Source of the DNA: Butyricicoccus_A sp963601915
GTDB lineage: Bacteria > Bacillota > Clostridia > Oscillospirales > Butyricicoccaceae
NCBI GenBank assembly: GCA_963601915.1
Contig: CAVCGL010000010.1
Coordinates: forward strand, 39,864-103,863
Direction of reading: 5' to 3'
Length of the DNA stretch: 64,000 bases
The notes under the pieces were generated by a model that saw only the letters and a program-made list of their open reading frames with translations, did not search any database and had not been told where the DNA came from. Below, one piece after another: positions 25,534 through 34,416 of this stretch (position 1 is its first letter; each line of letters begins with the position of its first letter). The position numbers and the translations under genes were made by a program.

Positions 25534-26727
25534 ATGTCAGAGAAAAGACGCGATAGCAAAGGTCGAATTTTAAGGACTGGAGAGAGCCAGAGAAAAGACG
25601 GAAGATACGCATACAAATATACGGACGCATACGGGAAACCTCAATTCGTGTACTCCTGGAGGCTGGTCGCCACCGACAAGACCCCTGCCGGGAAACGGGA
25701 TGACCTCCCCCTCCGGGAGAAGGTCAAGGAAATCCAGAGGGACCTTGACGACGGGATCGATCCTGTCGGAAAGAAAATGACGGTCTGCCAGCTTTACGCA
25801 AAGCAGAACAGCCATCGAAAGAACGTCAAGCGGAGCACCGAGAAGGGCCGCGAGTATCTGATGGCGGTCCTGAAAGCGGATCCCCTGGGGGCAAAGAGCA
25901 TTGACACTGTGAAAATGTCGGACGCCAAAGAATGGGCGATCAGGATGGACGAGAAGGGTTACGCCTACAAGACCATCAACAACTGGAAACGGTCCCTGAA
26001 AGCAGCCTTCTACACGGCCATTGAGGATGACTGTATCCGAAAGAACCCCTTCAACTTCGCCCTGGATACGGTCCTGGAGGATGACACAGAGGAAAAGATC
26101 GCTCTGACCCAGGAACAGGAGAACAGCCTTCTTGCTTTTGCGGCTGCCGATCCGGTCTACAAGAAGTATTGTGACGAGATCATCATCCTCCTGGGAACCG
26201 GCCTCCGCATTTCTGAACTCTGCGGTCTGACGACCGACCTTGATTTCAAGGGCAGGCAGATCAATGTGGACCACCAGCTTCTCAAAGACAGCGAGGTCGG
26301 CTATTATGTGGACACGCCGAAAACCAAAAACGGCACACGGCAAATCCCCATGAGCGGCAAGGTCTACGAGGCGTTGAAGCGGGCGGTGAAGAACCGGGGG
26401 AAGGCAGCGACGGTCAATATCGACGGCTACAAGAACTTCCTGTTCCTCAACAAAGACGGATATCCCAAAGTATCGTCCAGTTACGAAAGTATGTTGAAAG
26501 GGCTTGTCAAGAAGTACAACAAGCAGCACAAGCCGGAAGAAGCCCTTCCCAACATCACGCCCCATACCCTGCGGCATACGTTCTGTACGCGCCTGGCAAA
26601 TGCGGGGATGAACCCGAAAGCGTTGCAGTACATCATGGGGCACTCCAACATCACCATGACGCTGAACTATTACGCACACGCGACTTTTGCTTCTGCGAAG
26701 GCGGAAATGGATAGGCTGGCAGCATAG
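25534..26727 (+). CDS. int: Tyrosine integrase, Tn916 Int family
   Basis: The 397-residue recombinase matches Tn916 Int along its length, from the arm-binding N terminus (MSEKRRDSKGRILRTGESQR) to the catalytic domain. Arg225 (TGLRISELC), His344 and Arg347 (PHTLRHTF), His370 (MGHSN) and a tyrosine at 379/380 (LNYYAHA) are all present. The ATG follows AAAGGAG. It cuts and joins the ICE ends. Tn916-type Int prefers AT-rich targets, which fits the T-rich sequence just before the chromosomal gene at 26,942. No truncation is seen, so it may be active. Confidence 0.97.
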   Translation: MSEKRRDSKGRILRTGESQRKDGRYAYKYTDAYGKPQFVYSWRLVATDKTPAGKRDDLPLREKVKEIQRDLDDGIDPVGKKMTVCQLYAKQNSHRKNVKRSTEKGREYLMAVLKADPLGAKSIDTVKMSDAKEWAIRMDEKGYAYKTINNWKRSLKAAFYTAIEDDCIRKNPFNFALDTVLEDDTEEKIALTQEQENSLLAFAAADPVYKKYCDEIIILLGTGLRISELCGLTTDLDFKGRQINVDHQLLKDSEVGYYVDTPKTKNGTRQIPMSGKVYEALKRAVKNRGKAATVNIDGYKNFLFLNKDGYPKVSSSYESMLKGLVKKYNKQHKPEEALPNITPHTLRHTFCTRLANAGMNPKALQYIMGHSNITMTLNYYAHATFASAKAEMDRLAA

Positions 26728-26760
26728 TAGTAAGGGCAGATTTTACTACACTTTTACTAC
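26727..26760. repeat. Direct repeats beyond int, likely integrase arm-binding sites
   Basis: TTTTACTAC occurs at 26741-26749 and 26752-26760, 11 bp apart (one helical turn), and GTAGTAA, its inverse, at 26727-26733. Tn916 Int binds DR-2 direct repeats near the element ends with its N-terminal domain; these copies are in the expected place. Confidence 0.6.
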
Positions 26761-26824
26761 TTTTGATTGCCGGGTGAGGCTTGGAAATGCCACGATATGC
26801 CGTGTATCTTCCGTAAAAGGAAAC

Positions 26825-26858
26825 GCCGGAAAAGCCCGTAATTCCGGGCTAAACCGGC
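26825..26858. repeat. Nested hairpin near the ICE right end
   Basis: GCCGG (26825-26829) and AGCCCG (26833-26838) pair with CGGGCT (26845-26850) and CCGGC (26854-26858), separated by symmetric AAA/AAA. There is no T run, so it is a weak terminator at best. It could block transcription across the junction or be recognised by recombination proteins. From here to 26,941 the sequence becomes AT-rich, with two T runs. Confidence 0.55.
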
Positions 26859-26941
26859 ATTTGCCAACTAATGCAAAGATAATCAGAAATTCGCTATAAC
26901 TTTTATGTGAAAAACAGCCTTTTTTCTCGAATTTTTTTGCG

Positions 26942-27853
26942 TTACTCCGGCATACCCATGTAATTGAGCCCAAATAAATGCTTGGGAAGCGGCTTGCCGG
27001 TCTGCACGGCGTCATAACAGGTTTCCATCAGACAGGCAGCAGGGCGCTGGGCGCTGTTGAGAATCTGAAAATAATCGGTATAGCGGCGCATGTGCGGCAT
27101 AGAGGCGTCAATCCACGGCTGATGGCTGTGGTTGGTACAGTCGGCATCAATCGGGGTCGTCGGACGAATTAAGCTGGAAAAATCTCCGGAGATGTGCAGC
27201 CGGTGCTCCAGCCAAGACAGTGCCGTGTGACGGCGGCCGGAACGGTCGTGCAGCAGGTGCTGCACATGAATCATCGAACGCATGGACGCTTTGACGGCGG
27301 AAACCGGCACACGGGTTCCGTAGACGTTCCAAATGGCCTGAGATAAAACGGTTCCCATGCAATTGGCGGTCTTGTTGTCGTAAGACAGAATCATGTGCGC
27401 CGGATAATCGGCGGGATTGCCGCTGTGTGCGGCGGCGATGAGCGCGCGGTCAAGCTCAGACTCACAGAGGTTGTGCTGCGCCGAAAGCGACAGCTGCGGA
27501 TACAGCGGATCAATGCGATAATTGGCGATGTACGTCACAAACGGATGCGCCGAGCGGTCTAAGATGTAGTGGCAGCAGTAGCCGAGCAGATAAGCGGTTG
27601 CCTCCGGTGTGTGGCTGCGGGAACAGGCTGCGGTCAGGGCCTGAAACATATTGCCGATGCGTTCTTCGTGCATGCGATGGCCGACGCGGTTGACGTTGTT
27701 TTCGGTGAGTGGGTGGTAAAAAAATAAGATGTCTGGTCCCTGTGCGCCCCAGCGAAAAGCGAGCGGTGCCGCTTCAATGGCTTTTGCGAGATAGGGCTGA
27801 GCTTCGTGCAGAGCGGAGTCTGCAAACATAAAATGAGAGACAAGCGCAGGCAT
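26942..27853 (-). CDS. Zinc-dependent phospholipase C-like protein
   Basis: The 303-residue protein has the layout of the zinc-dependent PLC family: MPALVSHFMFADSAL at the start, WGAQGPDILFFYHP, and a set of histidines and aspartates (GYCCHYILDRSAHPFVTYI) suited to metal binding. These enzymes cleave phospholipids or related substrates. No signal peptide is visible, so it is probably cytoplasmic. A TTGGAGGAA site precedes the start. Its 3' end is the first chromosomal sequence beside the ICE, and its stop is intact. Confidence 0.78.
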   Translation of the reverse strand: MPALVSHFMFADSALHEAQPYLAKAIEAAPLAFRWGAQGPDILFFYHPLTENNVNRVGHRMHEERIGNMFQALTAACSRSHTPEATAYLLGYCCHYILDRSAHPFVTYIANYRIDPLYPQLSLSAQHNLCESELDRALIAAAHSGNPADYPAHMILSYDNKTANCMGTVLSQAIWNVYGTRVPVSAVKASMRSMIHVQHLLHDRSGRRHTALSWLEHRLHISGDFSSLIRPTTPIDADCTNHSHQPWIDASMPHMRRYTDYFQILNSAQRPAACLMETCYDAVQTGKPLPKHLFGLNYMGMPE

Positions 27854-27890
27854 TGCGATTCCTCCAAAATCAACCGTTACGTAAAATGGC

Positions 27891-28001
27891 TGTAACGGAA
27901 TTGTAATCTTTGTTCCTGTTTATTATAGAATGCTTTTCACAAAAAGTACACACAGACATATTCCAAAATTCGGCGGGAAATCAGGGGAGAATTCCGTTAC
28001 A
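27891..28001. promoter_or_regulatory. WalR-like repeat boxes between the PLC gene and ychF
   Basis: TGTAAC-GGAAT-TGTAAT at 27891-27907 fits the WalR/YycF direct-repeat consensus TGTWAH-N5-TGTWAH. An inverted copy of its first 12 bases lies at 27990-28001. A TATAAT-like -10 for the leftward gene lies between them (complement near 27,921-27,930). The first box would then sit in the PLC leader, a position more suited to repression. Confidence 0.5.
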
Positions 28002-28019
28002 CTGACTACACAAGGATGC

Positions 28020-28048
28020 TTGTCAGAAGGTTCAAACAGGTGTATACT
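28020..28048 (+). promoter_or_regulatory. Sigma-A promoter of ychF
   Basis: TTGTCA (28020-28025), a 17-bp spacer and TATACT (28043-28048) lie 70 bp before the ychF ATG. Confidence 0.7.
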
Positions 28049-28117
28049 ATAAAAGTATGTAAAAAATAACCGGGGTGACCAAAGCATCCCGCAGGATAGA
28101 TTAAAGGAGCGTAACAC

Positions 28118-29212
28118 ATGAAAATTGGTATTGTCGGCCTGCCGAACGTGGGAAAGAGCACCCTGTTCAATGCCATCACAAATGCCGGCGCGGAGTCGGC
28201 GAACTACCCGTTCTGCACCATTGACCCGAATGTCGGCATGGTAAGCGTACCGGATGAGCGTCTGGATAAGCTGACTGAGATGTATCACCCGCCGAAGACC
28301 ATTCCGGCTGTCGTAGAATTCGTGGATATTGCCGGTCTGGTGCGCGGCGCATCCAAGGGTGAAGGTCTGGGCAACAAGTTCCTGTCCCATATCCGCGAAG
28401 TGGATGCCATTGTGCACGTGGTTCGCTGTTTTGACAACCCGAACATCATTCATGTTGAGGGCAGTATCGACCCGCAGCGCGACATTGAGACCATCAACTT
28501 GGAGCTGATTATGTCGGATATGGAGCTGCTGGAGCGCCGCATCGAGCGTTCCAAGAAGCTGGCAAAGGGCGACAAGAAGTACAATGCAGAAATCGAAGTG
28601 TTCCAGCGCCTGTATGACCATCTGGAGGGCGGCAACACCGCACGTACCTTCCCGGAGTTTGAAGAGCAGAAGGAACTGATTGATACCGTCGATCTGTTGA
28701 CCTCGAAGCCGGTTATTTATGCGGCAAACGTAGACGAAAACGGCTTTACCGGCGATGAAACCGAGAACGCTCGTCTGGCAGCAGTTCGCAAGATTGCTGA
28801 GGATGAAGGCTCGATGGTACTGCCAATCTGCGCGCAGATGGAGCAGGACATTGCCAGCCTGGAGGACGACGAAAAGGAGCTGTTCCTGTCTGAGCTGGGT
28901 CTGGAAGAGTCGGGTCTGGATCGCCTGATTCGCGTCTGCTATGACCTGCTTGGTCTGATGAGCTTCTTGACCGCAGGCCCGAAGGAGGTTCGCGCATGGA
29001 CGATCAAGAAGGGCACGAAGGCACCGCAGGCAGCCGGTAAGATCCATACCGATTTCGAGCGCGGCTTTATTCGCGCAGAAGTCGTTTCGTTTGACGATCT
29101 GATGGCATGCGGATCTCTCGTTGCAGCGAAGGAAAAGGGACTGGTTCGCTCGGAAGGCAAGGAATACATCATGCGTGATGGTGACATTGTCGAATTCCGC
29201 TTTAACGTATAA
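28118..29212 (+). CDS. ychF: Redox-regulated ATPase YchF
   Basis: The 364-residue Obg-family P-loop protein has G1 GLPNVGKST near the N terminus, the DIAGLVRGAS G3 segment, and NVDE in place of the guanine-specific NKxD, which gives YchF its ATP preference. A C-terminal TGS domain follows (FLTAGPKEVRAWTIKKG; ...EYIMRDGDIVEFRFNV). It is a ribosome-associated ATPase linked to stress responses. AAAGGAG precedes the start. It is a single-gene unit with its own promoter. Confidence 0.97.
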   Translation: MKIGIVGLPNVGKSTLFNAITNAGAESANYPFCTIDPNVGMVSVPDERLDKLTEMYHPPKTIPAVVEFVDIAGLVRGASKGEGLGNKFLSHIREVDAIVHVVRCFDNPNIIHVEGSIDPQRDIETINLELIMSDMELLERRIERSKKLAKGDKKYNAEIEVFQRLYDHLEGGNTARTFPEFEEQKELIDTVDLLTSKPVIYAANVDENGFTGDETENARLAAVRKIAEDEGSMVLPICAQMEQDIASLEDDEKELFLSELGLEESGLDRLIRVCYDLLGLMSFLTAGPKEVRAWTIKKGTKAPQAAGKIHTDFERGFIRAEVVSFDDLMACGSLVAAKEKGLVRSEGKEYIMRDGDIVEFRFNV

Positions 29213-29264
29213 ATCGACAGGATTTTTCATCTCTATCGAAGCAGTAATCAAAACGACACGAAAT

Positions 29265-29318
29265 TGTTTCGGAATTGTAATTGCATTTTGCTGTGCGATA
29301 CACTATGATAGGTATAAT
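29265..29318 (+). promoter_or_regulatory. WalR-like box and promoter before the VanW gene
   Basis: TGTTTC-GGAAT-TGTAAT (29265-29281) matches 15 of 17 bases of the box at 27,891. It lies directly upstream of a candidate promoter with TTGCTG (29288-29293) and TATAAT (29313-29318), the usual place for an activator site. The 19-bp spacing is long, so dependence on an activator would make sense. Confidence 0.5.
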
Positions 29319-29403
29319 AGCATAGCTGTGCGTCGATTTGAGCATGTATTTTCGTATACGCAGTTGATTCATGGAAGAGATAGGCAGGAGGTTATGGAAC
29401 TGC

Positions 29404-31254
29404 ATGGATGATAAGAAGCAGTCCGGAGCAACTCCGGGAGAAAATAGTGTAGAGGAAAGCACAAAGGGCTTTCCGATTGTCAGCGAGGAGGACGCAGAGA
29501 ATGCTGCGGCCTTTGAGATGAAGAAGAAAAACAAGGACGGCAGTTGGGAGACTGCGATTCCGGTTAATGTAACTGGCGGCGAGAACACAGAAGCAGGCAA
29601 GGCATCGACAGAAGACGCGCCGAAGGCACAGGAGCCGGATGACAAGACGATGAAAATCGCAGCGGTTAAGATTGACAATGAGGCAGAGCAGCCGAAAGAA
29701 AGCCCGCGCCGCGCAACGCAGGAAGAGACACAGCCGTTTGAACCGATTACGCAGACGGATGGTGGCTCTGGAAATGACAGAAAGCCGCGCGAGAAGAAAA
29801 AGTCCGGCGGCATGGGCAAGCGGATTGCCGCTGTTATTGCAGGCGTTGTTGTCGTTGCCGTTGTTGCTCTGAGTGTGTATACCTATACATACGACAAGGT
29901 TTTCCCCGGCGTCAAGGTCGCAGATACTTATAAGCTCAGCGGCATGACGCAGGACGAAGCAGCGAGCTATATCTCCAGCGATGTACAGAATACTGTGCTG
30001 GCGCAGAGCATAGAGCTGGACGGCAAGGACACCGTTAGCGGAGAAGACAAGACCTATGAGATCAAGCTCTCCGATGTGGCGGAATCCGTCGATGCAAAGG
30101 CATCTGCTCAGCAGGCGTATCAGATGGGTCGTGAGGGCGGATATGTGCAGCGCGTTTCTACCGTGCTGGGCTGCCTGTTCGGCGGACGCGATATTTCGCT
30201 GAATGCCACGCTGAAGGACGGCGCAGTACAGAAACAGGTAGACAAAATCGCAGAAGATTTGGCATATGAGCCAGTACAGCCGAGCTGGAAGGTGGACAAA
30301 GACAAGAAGGAATTGATTGTGGACACCGGCAAGCAAGGCAATGAGTTTGATACGAGCAAGGTTGTCTCGGACATTTCGGCGCAGGTGGAAAACGTAGATC
30401 TTAACAAGTACACCATCGAGACAAAGGAAAAGGATCAGAACAAGCCGGATGCCGCAGCGATTGCCAAGGATGTCAACACGGAGGCAAAAAATGCGACCGT
30501 GAACAAGAAGGACGGCAAGACCATCGAGGAAGCTGTTGACGGCGTAAAGGTGGAAGAGAGTGCGATTTCTTCTGCTATCGGTGATGCCAGCCAGCAGACG
30601 TACACAATCCCGATTGAGCTGACCAAGGCACAGGTTACCAAGGCGGATTTGGAGCCGCTGCTGTTCCGCGATGTATTGGGATCCACAACCACGTACTATA
30701 ACGGCAGTCAGGCTGGCCGAACCACCAACGTTCGTCTGGCATGCAGCGCGATCAACGGAACCATTTTGAATCCGGGTGAAGAGTTCTCGTACAACGACAT
30801 CGTCGGTGAGAGAACCGCATCGAGAGGCTATCGCTCTGCGATCATCTTCTCCAATGGCTCGGAGGTAGACGGTCTGGGCGGCGGCGTTTGTCAGGTATCC
30901 TCGACGGTTTACATGGCAGTGTTGCGTGCAGATCTGGAAGTAACCGAACGATACAACCATCAGTTCCAGATCTCGTATACACCGATTTCGCAGGATGCAG
31001 CGGTATATTGGGGCAGCAAGGACTTCAAGTTTGTCAATGATACCCCGTATCCAATTAAGATCGTGGCAAGCTCCGGCGGCGGTTCGCTGACGGTTCAGCT
31101 GTACGGCACCAAGACATCGGATAAGACCATCTCCTTCTCCAGCAAGAGCTACACCAGCGGCAAATACAAGTACGCTTCGCTGTACAAGACGGTGACGGAG
31201 AATGGCAAGACCACAACCACAAAGGTAAACAGCAGTGCATATCTGCTGAAATAA
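29404..31254 (+). CDS. VanW family protein with peptidoglycan-binding-4 domain
   Basis: This is a 616-residue membrane-anchored protein. A charged cytoplasmic N terminus (about 140 residues) is followed by a membrane helix (AAVIAGVVVVAVVALSVYTY), a PG_binding_4-like extracellular region, and the VanW domain (EEFSYNDIVGERT; GGGVCQVSSTVYMAVLRA; RYNHQFQISYTPI). VanW proteins are tied to cell-wall processes, although their reaction is not established. ATG 29404 is used because AGGAGG lies upstream; 29371 has none. The Cys in GGGVCQVSS is conserved in the family. It forms an operon with the next membrane gene. Confidence 0.88.
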   Translation: MDDKKQSGATPGENSVEESTKGFPIVSEEDAENAAAFEMKKKNKDGSWETAIPVNVTGGENTEAGKASTEDAPKAQEPDDKTMKIAAVKIDNEAEQPKESPRRATQEETQPFEPITQTDGGSGNDRKPREKKKSGGMGKRIAAVIAGVVVVAVVALSVYTYTYDKVFPGVKVADTYKLSGMTQDEAASYISSDVQNTVLAQSIELDGKDTVSGEDKTYEIKLSDVAESVDAKASAQQAYQMGREGGYVQRVSTVLGCLFGGRDISLNATLKDGAVQKQVDKIAEDLAYEPVQPSWKVDKDKKELIVDTGKQGNEFDTSKVVSDISAQVENVDLNKYTIETKEKDQNKPDAAAIAKDVNTEAKNATVNKKDGKTIEEAVDGVKVEESAISSAIGDASQQTYTIPIELTKAQVTKADLEPLLFRDVLGSTTTYYNGSQAGRTTNVRLACSAINGTILNPGEEFSYNDIVGERTASRGYRSAIIFSNGSEVDGLGGGVCQVSSTVYMAVLRADLEVTERYNHQFQISYTPISQDAAVYWGSKDFKFVNDTPYPIKIVASSGGGSLTVQLYGTKTSDKTISFSSKSYTSGKYKYASLYKTVTENGKTTTTKVNSSAYLLK

Positions 31255-31297
31255 GACAGAAAAACGGATGAAAGAAACGCCGCACAGGGAGAATGAA

Positions 31298-32122
31298 ATG
31301 GACAGCAGAAAACAGCGTTTGAGCAATGTATATGGCAGCAAGGCGGCTGCCAAACAGGATTTGATGCAGATGCTGCTGCCCACGCTCGGTGCGGCGTTTC
31401 TGTTTTTGGCACCGGCGTTTTTGATCTCCGTTGCCTTGCAGATCGTCTGCTTTGACGCATCGGGGATGACAATTCGCGACACGCTGACCTATGCCCAACT
31501 CGCCGAGGCTCTGGCGGCATACGCAGCGGCGCAGCTGTTCATCACGATGCCGCTGTATTACGGCATGACGCAGTTCTGCGCATGGCGGCGAGCAGGCGCA
31601 CGGGTACAGGCATCTGTCATTTTGCTGTGCTTTACCTCAATTCGCCTGTATATTCGGTCGATTTGGATGGCGCTAATTCAGCTGCTGCATGCGATTTTGT
31701 GGCTGATTCCCTATCTGGTCATTTGTCTGGCGGGTGCGGCGCTGTATCAGTATGCACTGCCCAATTCTACCGGCTATTTGATTTTCGCAGAGATTGTCAT
31801 TGTCGCGAGCATTTGGTATGCGGCAATGCTGCTGCCGTATCAGTGCGGTTATTCTCTGATGGCAGAGCGACAGAACATGAGCTGCTGGCGGGCTGTGCGC
31901 ACGGCTGCCAAGAGCTGCCGCGGACATCGGAGGGATTTTTTCTATCTGATGCTCAGCTTTCTGTTTTGGATGATTCTTTCGGTTGTCTTTGGCGGATTGC
32001 TGCTCATCGTTGTGTGCCCGTATTTTTTACTCGCCCTGTACCACTTGTTTGACCGCGTTCGTGGGGTGGAAATCCGGGTTTCACATCGTCCGCCGCACAA
32101 TAACACAGATAACAAAACGTAA
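31298..32122 (+). CDS. DUF975-like membrane protein
   Basis: The 274-residue protein has five to six hydrophobic helices (LPTLGAAFLFLAPAFLISVA; LFITMPLYYGMTQFCAW; YLVICLAGAALY; FWMILSVVFGGLLLIVVC) with a loop that ends MAERQNMSCWRAVR, resembling DUF975-type integral membrane proteins. ATG 31298 follows AGGGAG. It lies 43 bp after the VanW gene and shares its terminator, so the two probably act together at the envelope. No catalytic motif is visible. Confidence 0.7.
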   Translation: MDSRKQRLSNVYGSKAAAKQDLMQMLLPTLGAAFLFLAPAFLISVALQIVCFDASGMTIRDTLTYAQLAEALAAYAAAQLFITMPLYYGMTQFCAWRRAGARVQASVILLCFTSIRLYIRSIWMALIQLLHAILWLIPYLVICLAGAALYQYALPNSTGYLIFAEIVIVASIWYAAMLLPYQCGYSLMAERQNMSCWRAVRTAAKSCRGHRRDFFYLMLSFLFWMILSVVFGGLLLIVVCPYFLLALYHLFDRVRGVEIRVSHRPPHNNTDNKT

Positions 32123-32124
32123 AG

Positions 32125-32158
32125 CACGACAGAGCGCGGCTCTGCCGTGTCTTTTTTT
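32125..32158 (+). terminator. Terminator after the VanW operon
   Basis: CACGACAGAGC (32125-32135) pairs with GCTCTGCCGTG (32139-32149) with one mismatch, followed by seven Ts. Confidence 0.85.
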
Positions 32159-32275
32159 GTGTGCACGGCAATTTTTTTCTGTAAAACACAGGAAATTTAT
32201 CAAAAGAACTTGATGATACGCCCTGTTTTGGTATATGATAATAAGTAAATAGTATGAAGTAAAGGAGCGATTTCG

Positions 32276-34243
32276 TTGGAGAAAAAAACGTTTTATATAA
32301 CTACTCCGATTTACTACCCGTCTGATAACCTGCACATCGGTCATTGCTACTGTACCGTAGCGACCGATACCATGGCTCGCTTTAAGCGCCTGAAGGGCTA
32401 TGATGTCATGTTCCTGACCGGTACCGATGAGCATGGTCAGAAGATTGAGGACAAGGCAAAGGAAGCTGGCGTTACGCCGAAGGAATTTGTCGATAAAATT
32501 GTAAGCGGCGTCAAGGATCTGTGGAAGCTGATGAATATTTCCAATGATCGCTTTATCCGCACGACAGATCCGTACCACGAAGAAGCCGTTCAGAAGATTT
32601 TCGAGCGCTTGAAGAATCAGGGCGATATTTACAAGTCCGTATACAAGGGCAAGTACTGCAAGCCGTGTGAGTCGTTCTGGACCGAGACACAGCTGGTAGA
32701 CGGCAAGTGCCCGGACTGCGGCCGTGAAGTTGTAGACGCAGAGGAAGAGGCATATTTCTTCCGTCTTTCTAAGTATCAGGATCGCATCATCAAGCTGTAC
32801 GAGGAGAATCCGGATTGGCTGGAGCCGTCCTCCCGTGCGCATGAGATGCTCAATAACTTCATCAAGCCGGGCCTGGAGGATACCTGTGTATCCCGTACCA
32901 CCTTCAACTGGGGCGTTCCGGTGCTGTCTGACCCGAAGCATGTTGTCTATGTATGGATTGACGCGCTGACCAACTACATCACGGCGCTGGGCTATGAGAA
33001 CGAGCAGTACAACGACTTTGAGAAGTTCTGGCCGGCTGACGTTCATTTCATCGGTAAGGAGATTGTGCGTTTCCACTCGATTCTGTGGCCGGCAATTTTG
33101 ATGGCGCTGGATCTGCCGCTGCCGAAGAAGATTTATGGCCACGGCTGGCTGCTGCTGGACGGCGGCAAGATGTCCAAGTCTAAGGGCAATGTGGTCGATC
33201 CGGTATTCCTGTGTGAGCGTTACGGCGTAGATACCCTGCGTTACTTCCTGATGCGCGAGTTCCCGTTCGGTTCCGATGGTGCATTCTCCAATGAGGCGCT
33301 GATTAACCGCATTAACTCGGATCTGGCAAACGATCTGGGCAATTTGGTATCCCGTACCGTATCCATGGTCGAGAAGTACTTTGACGGCACACTCCCGGCA
33401 GAGCAGACGGCAGATCCGCTGGATGATGAGCTGGTTTCGATGGCTTCCGCCCTGCGCGACAAGTATGATGGCATCATGGAGTCGTATGCATTCCAGGATG
33501 GTCTGATTGAGATCTTCAAGGTTGTCTCTCGTGCGAACAAGTACATTGATGAGACGGCTCCGTGGGTACTGGCAAAGGATGAGGCAAACAAGCCGCGTCT
33601 GGCTCGCGTCATGTACAACCTGCTGGAGACCATCCGCATTTGCGGCATTCTGCTGACCCCGTACATGCCGGATTCTGCGGAGAAGATCCGCGAGCAGATC
33701 GGTGCAGACGAGTCTGTCTATAACTGGGAGACTGCTGGCGTGTATGGTTCTCTGCCGCAGACGGTTACCGTGCACAAGGGCGCTGCGCTGTTCCCGCGCA
33801 TTGACATGAACAAGGAGCTGGCGTTCCTGGAAGACCGCATGGCAAAGCAGAAGAAGGCCGCAGAAAAGGCTGCCAAGAAGGCAGAAAAGGCAGCAAAGAA
33901 AGAGGAGAAGAATCTGGAAGGCGTCATGATCGGCATTGACGATTTCGCCAAGGTCGAGCTCAAGACTGCGAAGATTCTGTCCTGTGAGCCGGTGAAGAAG
34001 TCGGACAAGCTGCTGTGCTTGCAGGTTGAGCTGGGCGAAGAGAAGCGTCAGATTGTATCCGGCATCGCCGAGTACTACAAGCCGGAAGATATGGTCGGCA
34101 AGACGGTTATCGTCGTTTCCAACCTGAAGCCGGCAAAGCTGCGCGGCGTAGAGAGCCAGGGCATGATTCTGGCAGCAGATACGCCGGACGGCGTACAGGT
34201 TGTCTTTGCAGACGGCATTCCGTCTGGCTGCAAGATCAGATAA
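32276..34243 (+). CDS. metG: Methionyl-tRNA synthetase
   Basis: The 655-residue class I synthetase has the HIGH-type motif (DNLHIGHCYC), zinc cysteines (CKPCESFW; CPDCGR), KMSKSKGN and a C-terminal EMAP/Arc1-like tRNA-binding domain (IDDFAKVELKTAKILSCEPV). It joins methionine to tRNA-Met. The start is TTG at 32276 behind AAAGGAG; the residues EKKTFYITTPIYYPS follow as in relatives. A Lys/Ala-rich linker separates the two halves. There is no room for a T-box leader upstream. Confidence 0.97.
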   Translation: MEKKTFYITTPIYYPSDNLHIGHCYCTVATDTMARFKRLKGYDVMFLTGTDEHGQKIEDKAKEAGVTPKEFVDKIVSGVKDLWKLMNISNDRFIRTTDPYHEEAVQKIFERLKNQGDIYKSVYKGKYCKPCESFWTETQLVDGKCPDCGREVVDAEEEAYFFRLSKYQDRIIKLYEENPDWLEPSSRAHEMLNNFIKPGLEDTCVSRTTFNWGVPVLSDPKHVVYVWIDALTNYITALGYENEQYNDFEKFWPADVHFIGKEIVRFHSILWPAILMALDLPLPKKIYGHGWLLLDGGKMSKSKGNVVDPVFLCERYGVDTLRYFLMREFPFGSDGAFSNEALINRINSDLANDLGNLVSRTVSMVEKYFDGTLPAEQTADPLDDELVSMASALRDKYDGIMESYAFQDGLIEIFKVVSRANKYIDETAPWVLAKDEANKPRLARVMYNLLETIRICGILLTPYMPDSAEKIREQIGADESVYNWETAGVYGSLPQTVTVHKGAALFPRIDMNKELAFLEDRMAKQKKAAEKAAKKAEKAAKKEEKNLEGVMIGIDDFAKVELKTAKILSCEPVKKSDKLLCLQVELGEEKRQIVSGIAEYYKPEDMVGKTVIVVSNLKPAKLRGVESQGMILAADTPDGVQVVFADGIPSGCKIR

Positions 34244-34276
34244 ACAAAACATTCCTTCTGATGGAAGGATGACAGG

Positions 34277-34323
34277 AAGGCTCGATGATTCCCGGAGGGG
34301 ATTTTCGAGCCTTCTGTATCTCA
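34277..34323 (+). terminator. Hairpin terminator after metG
   Basis: AAGGCTCGA (34277-34285) pairs with TCGAGCCTT (34315-34323). An inner ATTCCC/GGGGAT stem and T-rich DNA from 34,325 complete it. Confidence 0.65.
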
Positions 34324-34353
34324 AATTTTTTTCTCTTTTTTTACGCAAATCTC

Positions 34354-34384
34354 TTGACCTTCCACCTTGTGGAAGCTGTATAAC
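34354..34384 (+). promoter_or_regulatory. MerR-type promoter-operator with 19-bp spacer
   Basis: TTGACC (34354-34359) and TATAAC (34379-34384) are 19 bp apart, two more than optimal, with a perfect dyad between them: CTTCCAC-CTT-GTGGAAG (34359-34375). This is the classical MerR activator arrangement and implies that the MerR gene 33 bp downstream controls itself. Confidence 0.85.
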
Positions 34385-34416
34385 CAAGAAAACAGAGAAC
34401 ACAGGGAGGATTTCCG

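Larger units (their letters stand above)
1..26930 (+). mobile_element. Tn916/Tn1549-type integrative conjugative element, right portion
   Basis: The block has a conjugation machine (PrgI, VirB4, NlpC/P60 protein), topoisomerase III, ArdA, relaxase plus MobC, and a Tn916-like xis-int pair at the right end, which together define an ICE. Gene order and the DUF4315/DUF4366/CD1108-type proteins match the Tn1549 branch rather than classical Tn916. The AT-rich cargo between mobC and the regulatory genes sits where related elements carry resistance operons. The left end is outside the window. The right end lies between the integrase stop (26,727) and the 3' end of the chromosomal gene at 26,942. The exact junction cannot be fixed without the left end or an empty site, so the end given is approximate. 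Confidence 0.9.

Noticed and set aside
29392..34402. Very long antisense frames opposite the VanW gene and metG (up to about 770 codons)
   Set aside because: They mirror well-recognised genes on the plus strand, have no ribosome sites, and arise from codon bias of the true genes.
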